In this document: piece after piece, positions 25,940 through 36,579 of the stretch
Layout: each line of letters opens with the position of its first letter
Numbering within the stretch: position 1 is the stretch's first letter
Source: Gibbula magus
Lineage: Eukaryota; Mollusca; Gastropoda; Trochida; Trochidae
DNA length: 64,000 nucleotides
Direction of reading: 5' to 3'
Assembly: GCA_936450465.1 (NCBI GenBank)
Contig: OW388303.1
Span: 7,255,193-7,319,192 of the forward strand
Program-made: the position numbers and the translations under genes
The notes under the pieces: generated by a model
Told to the model about the DNA's origin: nothing
Databases searched by the model: none
Seen by the model: the letters and a program-made list of their open reading frames with translations, nothing else

Positions 25940-26420
25940 CAAAACTGAAAAAAAAACATGTCAAGGTCAGCAAAACTCGACTGGGCATTGAATCGTCCCT
26001 GGTCGCTTTGGTGTAAAAATGATGGTGAGAATCTAATAAAAGTTCTTGTGATATCCCGCTGAAAAGTTTAACATTTCGAAAGACTTGGAAGTTCACATGC
26101 TGAAAAATTTAAAGTTCCGCTGTGATCCGCTGCGAAAATAATGTCAAGGTCACCAAAATCTCACCAGTCCTTTGTTTTCCCCAGGAGAAACTATGTTTTA
26201 AATACGAAAAGAATCCAGTGAACGGTTCTTGCGATATCCCGCTGTCAAGTATAAAAGTCTCGTTGTGACCTTGATATGAAGGTCAAGGTCAAAAATTTTT
26301 TGTAGGAACATACGTTCCCTATGGGGAACTTACATGTAAAATATGAATAGAATCCATTAAGTTACGGTCGGACGGACGGGCGCAGCCGAATAATACACCC
26401 CCGCTTCCATCCCAGCCCGG
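25940..26420. repeat. degenerate repeat element with GTCAAGGTCA motifs
   Basis: Two related segments (about 25,950-26,140 and 26,140-26,330) share GTCAAGGTCA, 'GATATCCCGCTG' and 'AATAGAATCCA'-like stretches. The block ends with GGTCGGACGGACGGGCG near 26,366. The layout resembles the repeat elements ending near 33,040 and starting near 54,050. No coding capacity is seen. Confidence 0.45.
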
Positions 26421-26653
26421 AGTCTGTTGCGCTTCGTAACTGGCGACTGGCTTAATATAATTAGTAGTAAGGCTTTTGTTTTTTTTTGTTGAAATATTTG
26501 TTTTATTTTTACGGATAATGTGATCCATATTGGCTCAAATAGTAATAATGCGAAGACACTCGTTTGATTGCAGTATTGGATATTCAGAGAAAGAAATGTG
26601 TTCTCCAAAGTTACAGTCCAAGTCTATTGCCCTTTTTCCAAGTTTATTTGAAC

Positions 26654-26822
26654 CTAAATTGTATAGTACATATAATCATTTCGCAAAACTAATGACATGA
26701 CGAATCCGTCACCTGAAGTGATATCATTCTTACATATTTCTTTGCCAGTGGTTTCACCACGAACGGAAATAAATATTTGTCTATATTCTATTATCCACGT
26801 CAGCATGGTGATATTTGTTAAT
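26654..26822 (-). CDS. terminal exon of a YWTD-like propeller gene (probable)
   Basis: A good acceptor (TTTCTCTGTTCTTAG, ending at 26,823) opens a 169-nt exon that reads in frame to a stop at 26,654. The product contains 'MLTWIIEYRQIFISVRG' and 'LVLRNDYMYYT', the strand-turn pattern of LDLR class-B/YWTD-like propellers. It sits downstream, in the same orientation, of the similar coding piece at 28,888-29,215, with a truncated LINE between them. I take both as parts of one extracellular or membrane protein. Homology is judged by eye only, and the donor that pairs with this acceptor is not certain. Confidence 0.45.
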
Positions 26823-26917
26823 CTAAGAACAGAGAAATGAACCCCCCATAATGCGTTAATTTGTTTTATCAATTTCGTGTGATCGGAGGCTATTTCAGCA
26901 CAGATTATGTTATTCTG

Positions 26918-26948
<31 letters not shown>

Positions 26949-28887
26949 GTGCATTTGTTTGTGCGCTGTTTCGATCCAAAATTGGTTGCTCAAAGCGCAG
27001 TTCAAGTTCCTAAAAGTAGTATTTTGAGAAGAGATGGGTCTTCAGATTTGTCTTGAAGACAGGTAGAGATGGAGAGTTTCTAATATGAAGCGGGAGAGAG
27101 TTCCAAAGTGAGGGAGCACAGTACGAAAAGGATCTGTGGCCAAATGTTTTGAGGTTGACCTTTGGTACAGTCAGTAAGAGTTGATCATTGGATCTCAGAG
27201 TTCGGGTTTGGTTGTGCTTGTGTATAAGGTCTTGAAGGTACTCTGGTGCGACAGCATGGTAACAGTTGTATGTTACACATAGGACTTTGAAGTCGATCCG
27301 AGCTTCAACTGGAAGCCAATGAAGCTTCATCATCAATGGTGTTGTATGTGATGATTTTTTGCACCGGAATATCAACCGGGCAGAGGCATTCTGGATTCTC
27401 TGGAGCTTCATTAGTAGATCTTGTCTGATGTTAATAAGCAGGCTGTTGCCATAGTCCAGTCTGGAAAGAATTAATGACCTGACCAGTTGACTCGTAGCAT
27501 CTTCTGTTAACAGATGCCTGATCTGACCAATACATCTGAGGTGGTAAAAGCAGGTCCTACAAGTATGTTCCACATGCTTGTCCATTGTAATATTGGAGTC
27601 TAAATAGACTCCCAGGTCCTTGACAACATCCAAGAATGGTATGGATGAGTCCCCAATCCGAAGCGAGGATTCAGATAACGTTTTCTTTTTAGAGTTTGTG
27701 CCAATGAGAAGAACCTCGGTCTTGGCATCATTGAGTTTCAGTTTATTTTGTACCATCCAGGATCTGATATCAAATAGGCAAGATTCAAGGCCATTTACTG
27801 CTGTAGAGCAAGTGGATTGCGAAAATGACTTCTGTAGTTGTGTGTCATCAGCATATGCATGATGAGGGACATCATGACGATCAATGACATCACTCAGAGA
27901 CGATGTATACAGGGTGAACAAGATCGGTCCAAGGACTGAACCCTGTGGTACCCCACACATGAGATGGACTGGATCTGACGAGGCATTTTCAATGACTACT
28001 GACTGTGATCTTTGATAAAGATAAGATTGGAACCACTTGAATACAGTTCCTGAGAGTCCCATCCGATTCTTGAGACATTGGAACAGCTTGTCATGGTCGA
28101 TTGTGTCGAATGCCGCTGTCAGGTCTAACAACACAAGTAGATTCAAGTCGCGATTGTCAGCCGAGCGTAGAACATCATTGGCAACTCTGAGGAGACATGT
28201 TTCTGTGCTGTGCTTGGCTCTATATGCAGACTGAAACTTGTCGTAGAGTTCAAAAGCTTCAAGATGGGCTGTGAGTTGTACTTTCACTGCTTTCTCTAGT
28301 ATTTTTGATAAGAAAGACAGATTAGAAACGGGTCTGTAATTTTTCAGAATGTTCTTATGTAAGCCATTCTTCTTTAGAAGAGGTTTCACCAGTGCTTCCT
28401 TGAAAGCTGTGGGCACAGATCCTGTTTCTAGACTGATATTCACAATCTTTGTTATGACTGGCGCTAGAATGTCCAGATGATCCAAGACTAGAGTGGTTGG
28501 AACAGGGTCCAATGAGCAGTAGGTTGGCTTTGAGGTTCGCACAAGTCTAATGATATCCAATTCTGAAAAAGGTTGAAATGTTTCTAACTTTGTATTCTCG
28601 GAAGGGTAAGAATCTACCTCTCCAGCTTGTTGTTGATCAGCAGAGTCTGGGTCATTTCTGATAGATTCGATTTTGTCAACAAAGAAAGTACTAAACTCAG
28701 ATGCCAGGGTGTCATGACTTGTTGAGTCGGGTAGGACTTTTTTGTTTTCTCTGCCCATTAGAGAGAACATGAAGTTGTAGAGAGCACTTGGGGAAGTTGC
28801 TTCAATAATCTGAGTCTTACAATATTCTGATTTTGATTTTCTAATGAGTGTGGCAACTACATTTCTAGATTCTTTGTAAATCTCCAT
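26918..28887 (-). mobile_element. 5'-truncated CR1/L2-like non-LTR retrotransposon
   Basis: It runs on the minus strand from about 28,887 to a (TTA)n tail at 26,918-26,948. It contains only the reverse-transcriptase part; the apurinic-like endonuclease that should precede it is missing. Truncation of this kind is typical of target-primed reverse transcription. The 5' junction falls at or just beyond the end of a coding segment of a host gene. No convincing target-site duplication is seen. Confidence 0.9.
27010..28887 (-). CDS. reverse transcriptase of CR1/L2-like LINE (N-terminally truncated ORF2)
   Basis: A 625-codon frame without stops or shifts. Residues 1-60 match the linker after the endonuclease ('KSRNVV', 'KSEY' type). 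The RT palm and fingers span about 110-350: 'NYRPVSNLS' (183-191), 'LLDLTAAFDTIDH' with catalytic D255 (253-265), 'GVPQGSVLGPILF' (312-324) and 'YADD' with D347 and D348 (345-348). The C-terminal region ('LPLHIRNS', 'FKTNLKTHLF') is that of CR1/L2 elements. Function in life is copying element RNA into DNA at the target. The frame is intact although the element is 5' truncated, which implies a fairly recent insertion. The ATG used is fortuitous: the frame continues from the missing endonuclease in full-length elements. Confidence 0.93.
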   Translation of the reverse strand: MEIYKESRNVVATLIRKSKSEYCKTQIIEATSPSALYNFMFSLMGRENKKVLPDSTSHDTLASEFSTFFVDKIESIRNDPDSADQQQAGEVDSYPSENTKLETFQPFSELDIIRLVRTSKPTYCSLDPVPTTLVLDHLDILAPVITKIVNISLETGSVPTAFKEALVKPLLKKNGLHKNILKNYRPVSNLSFLSKILEKAVKVQLTAHLEAFELYDKFQSAYRAKHSTETCLLRVANDVLRSADNRDLNLLVLLDLTAAFDTIDHDKLFQCLKNRMGLSGTVFKWFQSYLYQRSQSVVIENASSDPVHLMCGVPQGSVLGPILFTLYTSSLSDVIDRHDVPHHAYADDTQLQKSFSQSTCSTAVNGLESCLFDIRSWMVQNKLKLNDAKTEVLLIGTNSKKKTLSESSLRIGDSSIPFLDVVKDLGVYLDSNITMDKHVEHTCRTCFYHLRCIGQIRHLLTEDATSQLVRSLILSRLDYGNSLLINIRQDLLMKLQRIQNASARLIFRCKKSSHTTPLMMKLHWLPVEARIDFKVLCVTYNCYHAVAPEYLQDLIHKHNQTRTLRSNDQLLLTVPKVNLKTFGHRSFSYCAPSLWNSLPLHIRNSPSLPVFKTNLKTHLFSKYYF

Positions 28888-29215
28888 GTTCCCTCAAGCC
28901 AACACATCCGATCACCGTCAAGGCTTAGAAACCGTATCCTTTTAATTTTGGAATTTTGGTACCAAATGTGTTCATTTTCACCAGTGTCTTTTGAAATTCT
29001 CAATAATCTCCATTGTGATTTGGCATAGAAAGAACAATAAAGTTTATCCTTGTATATTTTCAAGTTTGACGTGTGCGTTTTGAGAACAATATCTGATTTC
29101 ACTAGTGCAACAGTGCGCTTCTTCATAGACCTGGGTGTCGCCCAGAACACTGTATTGGTATCTCTGTCATTGTCGATGGCATATATCGTGTCATAAATGT
29201 CTATCCCTATCGTCT
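28888..29215 (-). CDS. YWTD-like propeller exon of a secreted or membrane gene (fragment)
   Basis: The frame reads 'TIGIDIYDTIYAIDNDRD', 'LYCSFYAKSQWRLLRIS' and 'LSLDGDRMCWLEG', the repeated pattern of LDLR class-B/YWTD propellers. An acceptor-like AATACAG at 29,216-29,222 could open the exon, but an acceptor upstream is possible because the frame stays open into the 33-bp minisatellite. The coding sequence runs up to the LINE junction at 28,887 with no GT donor at that point; a weak GTGTTG lies shortly before. The gene may therefore be interrupted by the LINE. Confidence 0.45.
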
Positions 29216-29290
29216 CTGTATTATTAGAATCGAAGAATCCCCTCAGGACGGGTTTCTTCCTCTTCTCCTTCTTCTCCTCCCTGTTCTTCA

Positions 29291-31350
29291 TCCTGTCTGG
29301 ACGTCCTGAATGACGTGTCTTCGTCCTGTCTGGACGTCCTAAACGACGTTTCTTCGTCCTGTCTGGACGTCCTGAACGACGTTTCTTCGTCCTGGCTGGA
29401 CGTCCTGAACGACGTGCCTTCGTCCTGTCTGGACGTCCTGAACGACGTGTCTTCGTCCTGTCTGAACGTCCTGAACGACGTGTCTTCGTCCTGGCTGGAC
29501 GTCCTGAACGACGTGTCTTCGTCCTGGCTGGACGTCCTGAACGACGTGTCTTCGTCCTGGCTGGACGTCCTGAACGACGTGTCTTCGTCCTGTCTGGACG
29601 TCGTGAACGACGTGTCTTCGTCCTGGCTGGACGTCCTAAACGACGTGTCTTCGTCCTGGCTGGACGTCCTAAACGACGTGTCTTCGTCCTGTCTGGACGT
29701 CCTGAACGATGTGTCTTCGTCCTGGCTGGACGTCCTGAACGACGTGTCTTCGTCCTGTCTGGACGTCCTGAACGACGTGTCTTCGTCCTGTCTGGACGTC
29801 CTGAACGACGTGTCTTCGTCCTGGCTGGACGTCCTGAACGACGTGTCTTCGTCCTGGCTGGACGTCCTAAACGACGTGTCTTCGTCCTGTCTGGACGTCC
29901 TAAACGACGTGTCTTCGTCCTGTCTGGACGTCCTAAACGACGTGTCTTCGTCCTGGCTGGACGTCCTGAACGACGTGTCTTCGTCCTGGCTGAACGTCCT
30001 GAACGATGTGTCTTCGTCCTGTCTGAACGTCCTGAACGACGTGTCTTCGTCCCGTCTGGACGTCCTGAACGACGTGTCTTCGTCCTGGCTGGACGTCCTG
30101 AACGACGTGTCTTCGTCCTGGCTGGACGTCCTGAACGACGTGTCTTCGTCCTGGCTGAACGTCCTGAACGACGTGTCTTCGTCCTGTCTGAACGTCCTGA
30201 ACGACGTGTCTTCGTCCCGTCTGGACGTCCTAAACGACGTGTCTTCGTCCTGGCTGGACGTCCTGAACGACGTGTCTTCGTCCTGTCTTGACGTCCTGAA
30301 CGACGTGTCTTCGTCCTGTCTGAACGTCCTGAACGACGTGTCTTCGTCCTGAACGACGTGTCTTCGTCCTGTCTGGACGTCCTGAACGACTTGTCTTCGT
30401 CCTGGCTGGACGTCCTGAACGACGTGTCTTCGTCCTGGCTAGACGTCCTGAACGACGTGTCTTCGTCCTGTCTGAACGTCCTGAACGATGTGTCTTCGTC
30501 CTGTCTGAACGTCCTGAACGACGTGTCTTCGTCCTGTCTGGACGTCCTGAACGACGTGTCTTCGTCCTGGCTGGACGTCCTGAACGACGTGTCTTCGTCC
30601 TGTCTGAACGTCCTGAACGACGTGTCTTCGTCCTGTCTGAACGTCCTGAACGACGTGTCTTCGTCCTGTCTGGACGTCCTGAACGACGTGTCTTCGTCCT
30701 GGCTGGACGTCCTGAACGACGGGTCTTCGTCCTGGCTGGACGTCCTGAACGACGTGTCTTCGTCCTGTCTGGACGTCCTGAACGACGTGTCTTCGTCCTG
30801 TCTGGACGTCCTGAACGACGTGTCTTCGTCCTGGCTGGACGTCCTGAACGACGTGTCTTCGTCCTGTCTGGACGTCCTGAACGACGTGTCTTCGTCCTGG
30901 CTGGACGTCCTGAACGACGTGTCTTCGTCCTGGCTGGACGTCCTGAACGACGTGTCTTCGTCCTGTCTTGACGTCCTGAACGACGTGTCTTCGTCCTGGC
31001 TGGACGTCCTGAACGACGTGTCTTCGTCCTGTCTGGACGTCCTGAACGACGTGTCTTCGTCCTGTCTGGACGTCCTGAACGACGTGTCTTCGTCCAGGCT
31101 GGACGTCCTGAACGACGTGTCTTCGTCCTGTCTTGACGTCCTGAACGACGTGTCTTCGTCCTGTCTGGACGTCATGAACGACGTGTCTTCGTCCTGGCTG
31201 GACGTCCTGAACGACGTGTCTTCGTCCTGGCTGGACGTCCTGAACGACGTGTCTTCGTCCTGGCTGGACGTCCTGAACGATGTGTCTTCGTCCTGTCTGG
31301 ACGTCCTGAACGACGTGTCTTCGTCCTGGCTGAACGTCCTGAACGACGTG
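29291..31350. repeat. 33-bp minisatellite (about 62 copies)
   Basis: The unit contains GACGTGTCTTCGTCC and TGGACGTCCTGAAC. The main variation is CTGTCTGG, CTGGCTGG or CTGTCTGAACG. Because 33 is divisible by 3, open frames run through it on both strands: an 11-residue basic repeat (TRRSGRPDR-like) or acidic repeat (SRQDEDT-like) on minus, and a LDVLND-like repeat on plus. One unit near 30,340-30,360 is 13 bp short, which shifts the frame. It lies between a good donor (31,357) and the propeller exon, so it is most simply an intronic expansion. Confidence 0.93.
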
Positions 31351-31357
31351 TACTCAC

Positions 31358-31576
31358 CATGATGAAGGATGAAGTGTGCCCATGAGCTCCTGTAACGCTC
31401 CCCCTCTGCATGTGCCTCTCCTCTGAATGTCCACTACCAATAGAACGGGACGCCATGCACCCAACTGCACATCTTATCTTCCATGTCGACACTGCAGTGC
31501 TTGCCTTGACAGGCTCACAAGAGGATGGTATTCCTATCTGGACCATTGAAACACACAACAAAACTGCAATCTTCAT
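31358..31576 (-). CDS. first coding exon: signal peptide and PAN-like segment
   Basis: ATG at 31,576 opens 73 codons. Residues 1-20 are hydrophobic and end in a small residue plus Cys ('IGIPSSC'), a plausible secretion signal. Then 'STWKIRCAVGCMAS' resembles the start of PAN/apple modules in molluscan extracellular proteins. The exon ends at ATG|GTGAGTA (31,358/31,357), a consensus donor in phase 0. It is in the same orientation as the propeller pieces downstream and probably belongs to the same gene, but the phase 0 donor does not match the phase 1 acceptor proposed at 29,216. An exon model is therefore unresolved. Confidence 0.5.
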
Positions 31577-31599
31577 TCTGATGTCTCTGTCTTCTTAAA

Positions 31600-32150
31600 T
31601 TTAGCTGTTTTGACACACCAAATTTCTTTGCAGGATCAGTATACGATACAAGCTCCAATTGATCTCTCTTAGTTACAAATGTCTCTATTACAATGTACAT
31701 ATGTTTTATTTAAAAGAAGAATATGAAACCCGCCTCTTCACTGCAGTTTGATAAAGCCCGCCATCTTCTTCAATTTTACTGTTAGTTGAGAATTAATTTG
31801 GAATTAAATTTCTACTTCTACAAAGATAAAGGAGATACTTTATCATATATTCATGAATAAACACGTGTTAAACATGCATGTGTTCTACACAATGGTTAGT
31901 CCTCTAATAAGGATACACCTCATTCCAACTTCAATATATGAGAAGATAAATGAATTTGTATTACTACAGAATGTAGAGATGAAACATTCATTGTTCTTGA
32001 GCGCAACTTGCCTACTTCTAAAAATGGTTATATCAATTACTCTTGTTCCCTCAAATTGTTTTCTTTTCAATGTCTGAATATGTTATATGTAAAAGCAAAT
32101 GTTTCTTCAATTAATACAATTCAAAAAGGTTAATCTATTAGAATAAATGA
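31600..32150. other. stretch without recognisable gene
   Basis: AT-rich sequence upstream of the minus-strand PAN-like exon, and so a possible promoter region. A minus frame at 31,515-31,700 overlaps the exon in another phase and is not supported. Confidence 0.4.
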
Positions 32151-33040
32151 ACGTGTTTCCATCTAGCCTCTTTGTTAAAATTGTTTCAATGGAATCCAAA
32201 GAACAATTCAGAATGATTCAAGTACAAAAGTCTAAACACAGAATCTGAACACATACCAAGCCTCATTAAATAATACTGAATAAATTTTGAGATGGAGGTA
32301 GGAAAAGGTTTCTTATCCATATCTGCATTATATGCACTAAGTTCGAATTGTTTCCATGGAAACCAGAAAAATATATAAATCAGAATAACCTAAGTAGCAA
32401 AAGGCACTACTCCAATACTAGGTCTAACCACACACCAAGTTTAAGGAAAAAATACTGAATAGATATTGAGAGAGAGGCCGGAAAAGGTTCCTACCCCCCA
32501 TATGCACTAAGTTCAAACTGTTTCCATGGAAACCAAATAAAAATTCAGCATGATTTAAGTACAAAAGTCTAAACACAGAATCTTAATACATACCAAGTCT
32601 CATTAAATAATACTGAATAATTTTTAGGTAGGTAGGAAAAGGTTTCTTATCCATACATGCACTAAGTTCAAATTGTGTCCATGGAAACCAGAAAAAAATC
32701 AAATCAAATCAGAATAACCAAAGTAGCGAAAGGCACCACTCCAACACTAGGTCTAACCACACACCTGGTTTCAGGAAAAAAATACTGAATAGATTTTGAA
32801 AGAGAGGCCGAAAAAGGTTCCTGTCCCCCTATGCGCGAAGTTCAAACTGTTTCCATGGAAACCAGAAAAAAATATAAAAATGAGAATAACCAAAGTAGCA
32901 AAAGACTCGTACAAACAGTATGGAACGGTTTTTGAGATATGGCCCGGAAACGAAAGCATTTCGGAAGAACGGAAGGACGGAATTACGGACGGGGGCGAAA
33001 ACATTATATATGTCTCCCGCAAAGCTTTGCGGGGGACGTA
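32150..33040. mobile_element. repeat element with internal ~165-185-bp tandem units
   Basis: Alternating units share TTTCCATGGAAACCAGAAA, 'CACTAAGTTCAAA', 'AATACTGAATA' and 'GGAAAAGGTT', in two alternating forms that make an ~330-bp higher-order unit. The block ends in ACGGAAGGACGGAATTACGG and a palindrome CCCGCAAAGCTTTGCGGG (33,017-33,034). Internal tandem units plus a GC-rich hairpin end are a plan shared with the elements at 54.05-54.98 and 60.65-62.23 kb. Confidence 0.7.
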
Positions 33041-33299
33041 ACAAGGGTAAACCCATTTTGAAACATGTTGAAGAATTAATTATAATTTTGATAAACCACT
33101 TATTTTCCCTAAAGTATAGTTAAACACAAATCAGACTGTGTGTAAATGGCTATTTTGATTCGTGGAATTGAATCAAAATGTTAATTCGTGAAAAAGTCAG
33201 AATTTATGAATCACTATTAGTTACACGCTGTTTTGACAGGGTGTACGGGACTGTAAGACCCTTTAATATTCCGTATTTTCCTGAGGCGGAACATACAAG

Positions 33300-33498
33300 G
33301 TGAAACAGCGATAACACTGTAAAGAGTTTACCGCTCCATATCAAGGGAGATAACTCTGCGGCTAAAAATATAGATTTTTAAATTATTATTACCTGAAACA
33401 GTGTGAAACAGCGAAAATACTGTAAAGAGTTTACCGCTCAACATCAAGGGAGATAACTCTGCGGCTAAAAAAATAGATTTTTAAAAGTATTATTACCT
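33300..33498. repeat. two direct copies of a ~115-bp unit
   Basis: The unit GTGAAACAGCGA ... TTACCGCTC ... AAGGGAGATAACTCTGCGG ... ATTATTACCTGA occurs at about 33,300-33,390 and again at about 33,408-33,498 with few changes. Confidence 0.85.
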
Positions 33499-33666
33499 GA
33501 TGAGTAATAGAGAGACACATGTTTTTATTGAATTAGTTTATTGACGCAAAGAAAATAAATAATGTATATAGGTTGAAATCACCGTAGGCCTACTTATGTT
33601 TGTTAAGGTAAGTTTCGATACTGAAATTCCGAGTCGAGCAACCGTTTTACTTCCGCATTCCATCTA

Positions 33667-34133
33667 AGGTCAAGGTCAGTCTGATTAAAATCAACCTTGT
33701 TCTGAGGAATAAAATTTGCAAAATAATATATCTACCGGGACACGAACAGGTTCTGTAGATTCCTCGCCACAAGGTCTGAGAACATCCCATATAGGCGTGT
33801 GTTCCGAACCAGTTTAGCGCAGCCAAAGCCCAGTCAAATAGCTGACCAATCACATCATAGTATTTAAACGGTCGCTGTTTTGAAAGCTTTCGGAACAGAC
33901 AAAAGGATAGCTGTTTGGAGTTATCTGCCCCTAGCTTCTCGCACCGAAAGCATTTGTTGGGCATCTTTTGATTGGCTACCTGAATTGCGCTCGAACACGC
34001 CAGTCTACGGGCTGTTTTCAGACGGTTTGGCGTGGAACCTACGACTGATATGAGTTTGTATCCCGGTAGATGCACAATTTTGCAATTTTTATTCCACGGA
34101 AAACTGCGATTTTAATCAGACTGAGGTCAAGGT
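33667..34133. mobile_element. 467-bp element with ~75-bp terminal inverted repeats
   Basis: The left terminus (33,667-33,741: AAGGTCAAGGTCAGTCTGAT ... ATCTACCGGGA) is mirrored by the right terminus (34,058-34,133: TCCCGGTAGAT ... ATCAGACTGAGGTCAAGG). A minus-strand frame of 142 codons runs through the element, but it shows no transposase signature and crosses both repeats. I treat the element as non-autonomous. Confidence 0.85.
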
Positions 34134-34209
34134 CATCCGTAAGACCCGTGTAGTTAGTCACATGACCTGTCTTCACGGGTCATACGGATGGTACACCCTA
34201 CACACGGTT

Positions 34210-35290
34210 TCGTATGCATTGGCTATTGACCAATCAGAATTCAACAAATTTATCTAAAGGGTAATAAAATTTAATAGGAAAAGATCTGCATGCATTTAGA
34301 TCATTAACAGTCAAATACTTAGAGCTCTGAAGTCACTCGGGCTACCAAGTCGATGAAAGCTGTGTTTTAATTGGATAAGAAGTAGGGATACAGTATGAGG
34401 TACCACTAGGCCTATTACCCGTTAAAGCCATCGACTCTGTAGCTCATCAGGTATAACATAAACCGAAAGATTAGCTAGAAAACATATATTGAGTTGAAAG
34501 CTACTCATAATCTACTACACTACCACCGAATTGAAAGCTCACACAAGCACGTGTTGGCACATGAACGTGGAACGACTGAATATTTCTGAAGCTGTGGGGC
34601 AAACCTGAAACAATTTATTTATTTGATTTGTCATACTATGAAGATTGATTTTAGTATTTCATGGTGCTGTTGGTTTCAGTTTCCAAACGGTGGCACGTTT
34701 TGTTGTGTAATTAATACCGTCGCATTAATTCAAATTAACGATCGAAATACTTTGAAATAACTGATACGGAAAGTCTTTACAGATCCAACTAGTGAACAAA
34801 AGTAACACTGTTATATAAGATAAACGAATTTGCACTATGGCAATGTGATCCAAACTATAACAATGTTAAATCGTTAAAGAGAGCTGAAAACATTTTAAGA
34901 GCAAGATCTTTAGTCGAGCTGAATAGATGATTTAAAATTTGGAATTACTTCAAACGAACGTAGACCCATATTTTCGAAGCTCTCTTAGCGCTAAGATAGT
35001 CGTAAGTGCCATACATTAACATTGACTTAATTACGACTAGCTTGGCACTATGACCGTCCCTATATGTATATTAGGTTATATCGTATTACATATATTGTTA
35101 AGACATTATTTGGAAATCGGACCATGTGCTTCAGTACAATCTGGGAAACTATTTCTTGGTGGGTCACCTACGGGATCATCCAAATAGTACAAGAATTTGC
35201 ACCGTGACAGCGTGGTCCAAAATATAATAATGTTAACTCATTAAATTTAAATGAATAAATTGAAAAGGCAGGGTGATTTTAAAGCCAAAA
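34210..35290. other. stretch without recognisable gene
   Basis: AT-rich, no supported frame. A weak inverted pair (TAGTCGTAAGTGCCA near 34,998 and TACGACTAGCTTGGCAC near 35,032) hints at a decayed fold-back element. Confidence 0.4.
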
Positions 35291-35299
35291 TTGAGGTAA

Positions 35300-35520
35300 G
35301 GTGATTGGAGGTTTAACGCCGCTTTCAAGATCACTTATATCACGGCTGCAAGTATTGTTGCAGGGAGAAAATCCGCAATACCATCGTGGCTATGATTTGA
35401 GGAGAACTCTGTGAGCATCGGCTGGAACTAGGGAGCCATGGGTGGTAATGCGCTGTAATTCAGTGAAGCATTGCCCCAATTATTACTGTATGTAGAACAG
35501 TTCTCTACAGCATCGTGCTT
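35300..35520 (-). mobile_element. diverged copy of the (CTCA)n-tail SINE, 5' truncated
   Basis: The plus strand reads GGTTTAACGCCGCTTTCAAG at the left and TGTAGAACAGTTCTCTAC near 35,491. These are the reverse complements of the body and tail of the SINE seen complete at 59,189-59,496. The tRNA head is not recognisable and indels are frequent, so it is an old copy. Confidence 0.8.
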
Positions 35521-35817
35521 GGTCATCTTCGGGCATGACATCCTTCCCAGTCAACATTTGGCAGTGCATCCTCCTTGGTCGTGATCATGGCATGGCTTCC
35601 CCAAAGGTCTGTATCAGGTCCTACAAAGTGTATGTTATAGCTTCGATTGAGTTGAACTATGGTAAGCTATTCTAAGCCAGGAATATCTTTATATCAAGTA
35701 AACATTTAATTTTCCTGCTCCAGAACCAGGAAGACCTGCTGCTGCAAGTTCATTAGATGTTGGTCAGAAGGAGGAGGGCGCAGTTCATACGTGAATCATG
35801 CGCGATTCATACGCAGT

Positions 35818-36579
35818 TCTATGATGGCCGAGAGGGGACATTGCTCTTTCGCCCTCTGGCAACAACGCGATAAAGCGATATGGACACACGACAAAGCGAT
35901 ATAGCAACACGACAAAGCGATAACGTCGAACGACAAAGCGATATATATAGTGTCGCGCGACAAAGCCATAGTGTCGCACGACAAAGCGATAAGGTCGCAC
36001 GACAAAGCGATAAGGCGGCACGACAAAGCGATATTGCCGCACGACAAAGCGATAAAAACATTTCGCTTTGTCGCGCAGTTATATCGCTCTATCGCTCTTT
36101 CGCTTTATCGCTCTTTCACTTTATCGCTCTTTCGCTTTATCGCGCTGTTATTATCGCTTTATCGTTCTTTCGCTTTATCGCTCTATCGCTCTATCGCTTT
36201 ATCGCTCTTTCGCTTTATAGCTCTTTCGCTTTATCGCTCTTTCGCTTTATCGCTCTTTAGCTTTATCGTGCTATTATTATCGCTTTATCGCGTTGTTATG
36301 TCGCTTTGTCGTACAGCCTTATCGCTTTGTCGTGCGGCGTTATCGCTTTGTCGTGCGACACTATCGCTTTGTCGTGCGGCGTTATCCCTTTGTCGTGTGG
36401 CGTTATCGCTTTGTCGTGCGGCGTTATTGCTTTGTCGTGTTGCTTTATCGCTTTGTCGTGCAGCCTTATCGCTTTGTCGTGCAGCCTTATCGCTTTGTCG
36501 TGCAACTATATCGCTTTATCGCTTTATCGTGTTGTTACCAGAGGGCGAAAGAGCGATGTCCCCTCTCGGCCATCATAGA
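35818..36579. mobile_element. 762-bp fold-back element with inverted minisatellite arms
   Basis: The outer ~60 nt are inverted repeats: left TCTATGATGGCCGAGAGGGG (35,818), right the reverse complement ending at 36,579. Inside, the left arm is an array of GACAAAGCGATA units with 5-8-nt spacers. The right arm is the same array in opposite orientation (TATCGCTTTGTCGTG). The centre is TATCGCTCTTTCGCTT repeats. Such long inverted arms built of short tandem units are the hallmark of fold-back (FB-like) elements. Reading frames through it are repeat artefacts. Confidence 0.88.

Noticed and set aside
29315..31362. Plus-strand frames of 345 and 334 codons through the 33-bp array as genes
   Set aside because: Open only because the unit length is divisible by 3; there is no unique coding sequence at either end.
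33647..34075. 142-codon minus-strand gene
   Set aside because: It spans a terminal-inverted-repeat element including both ends; no family recognised.
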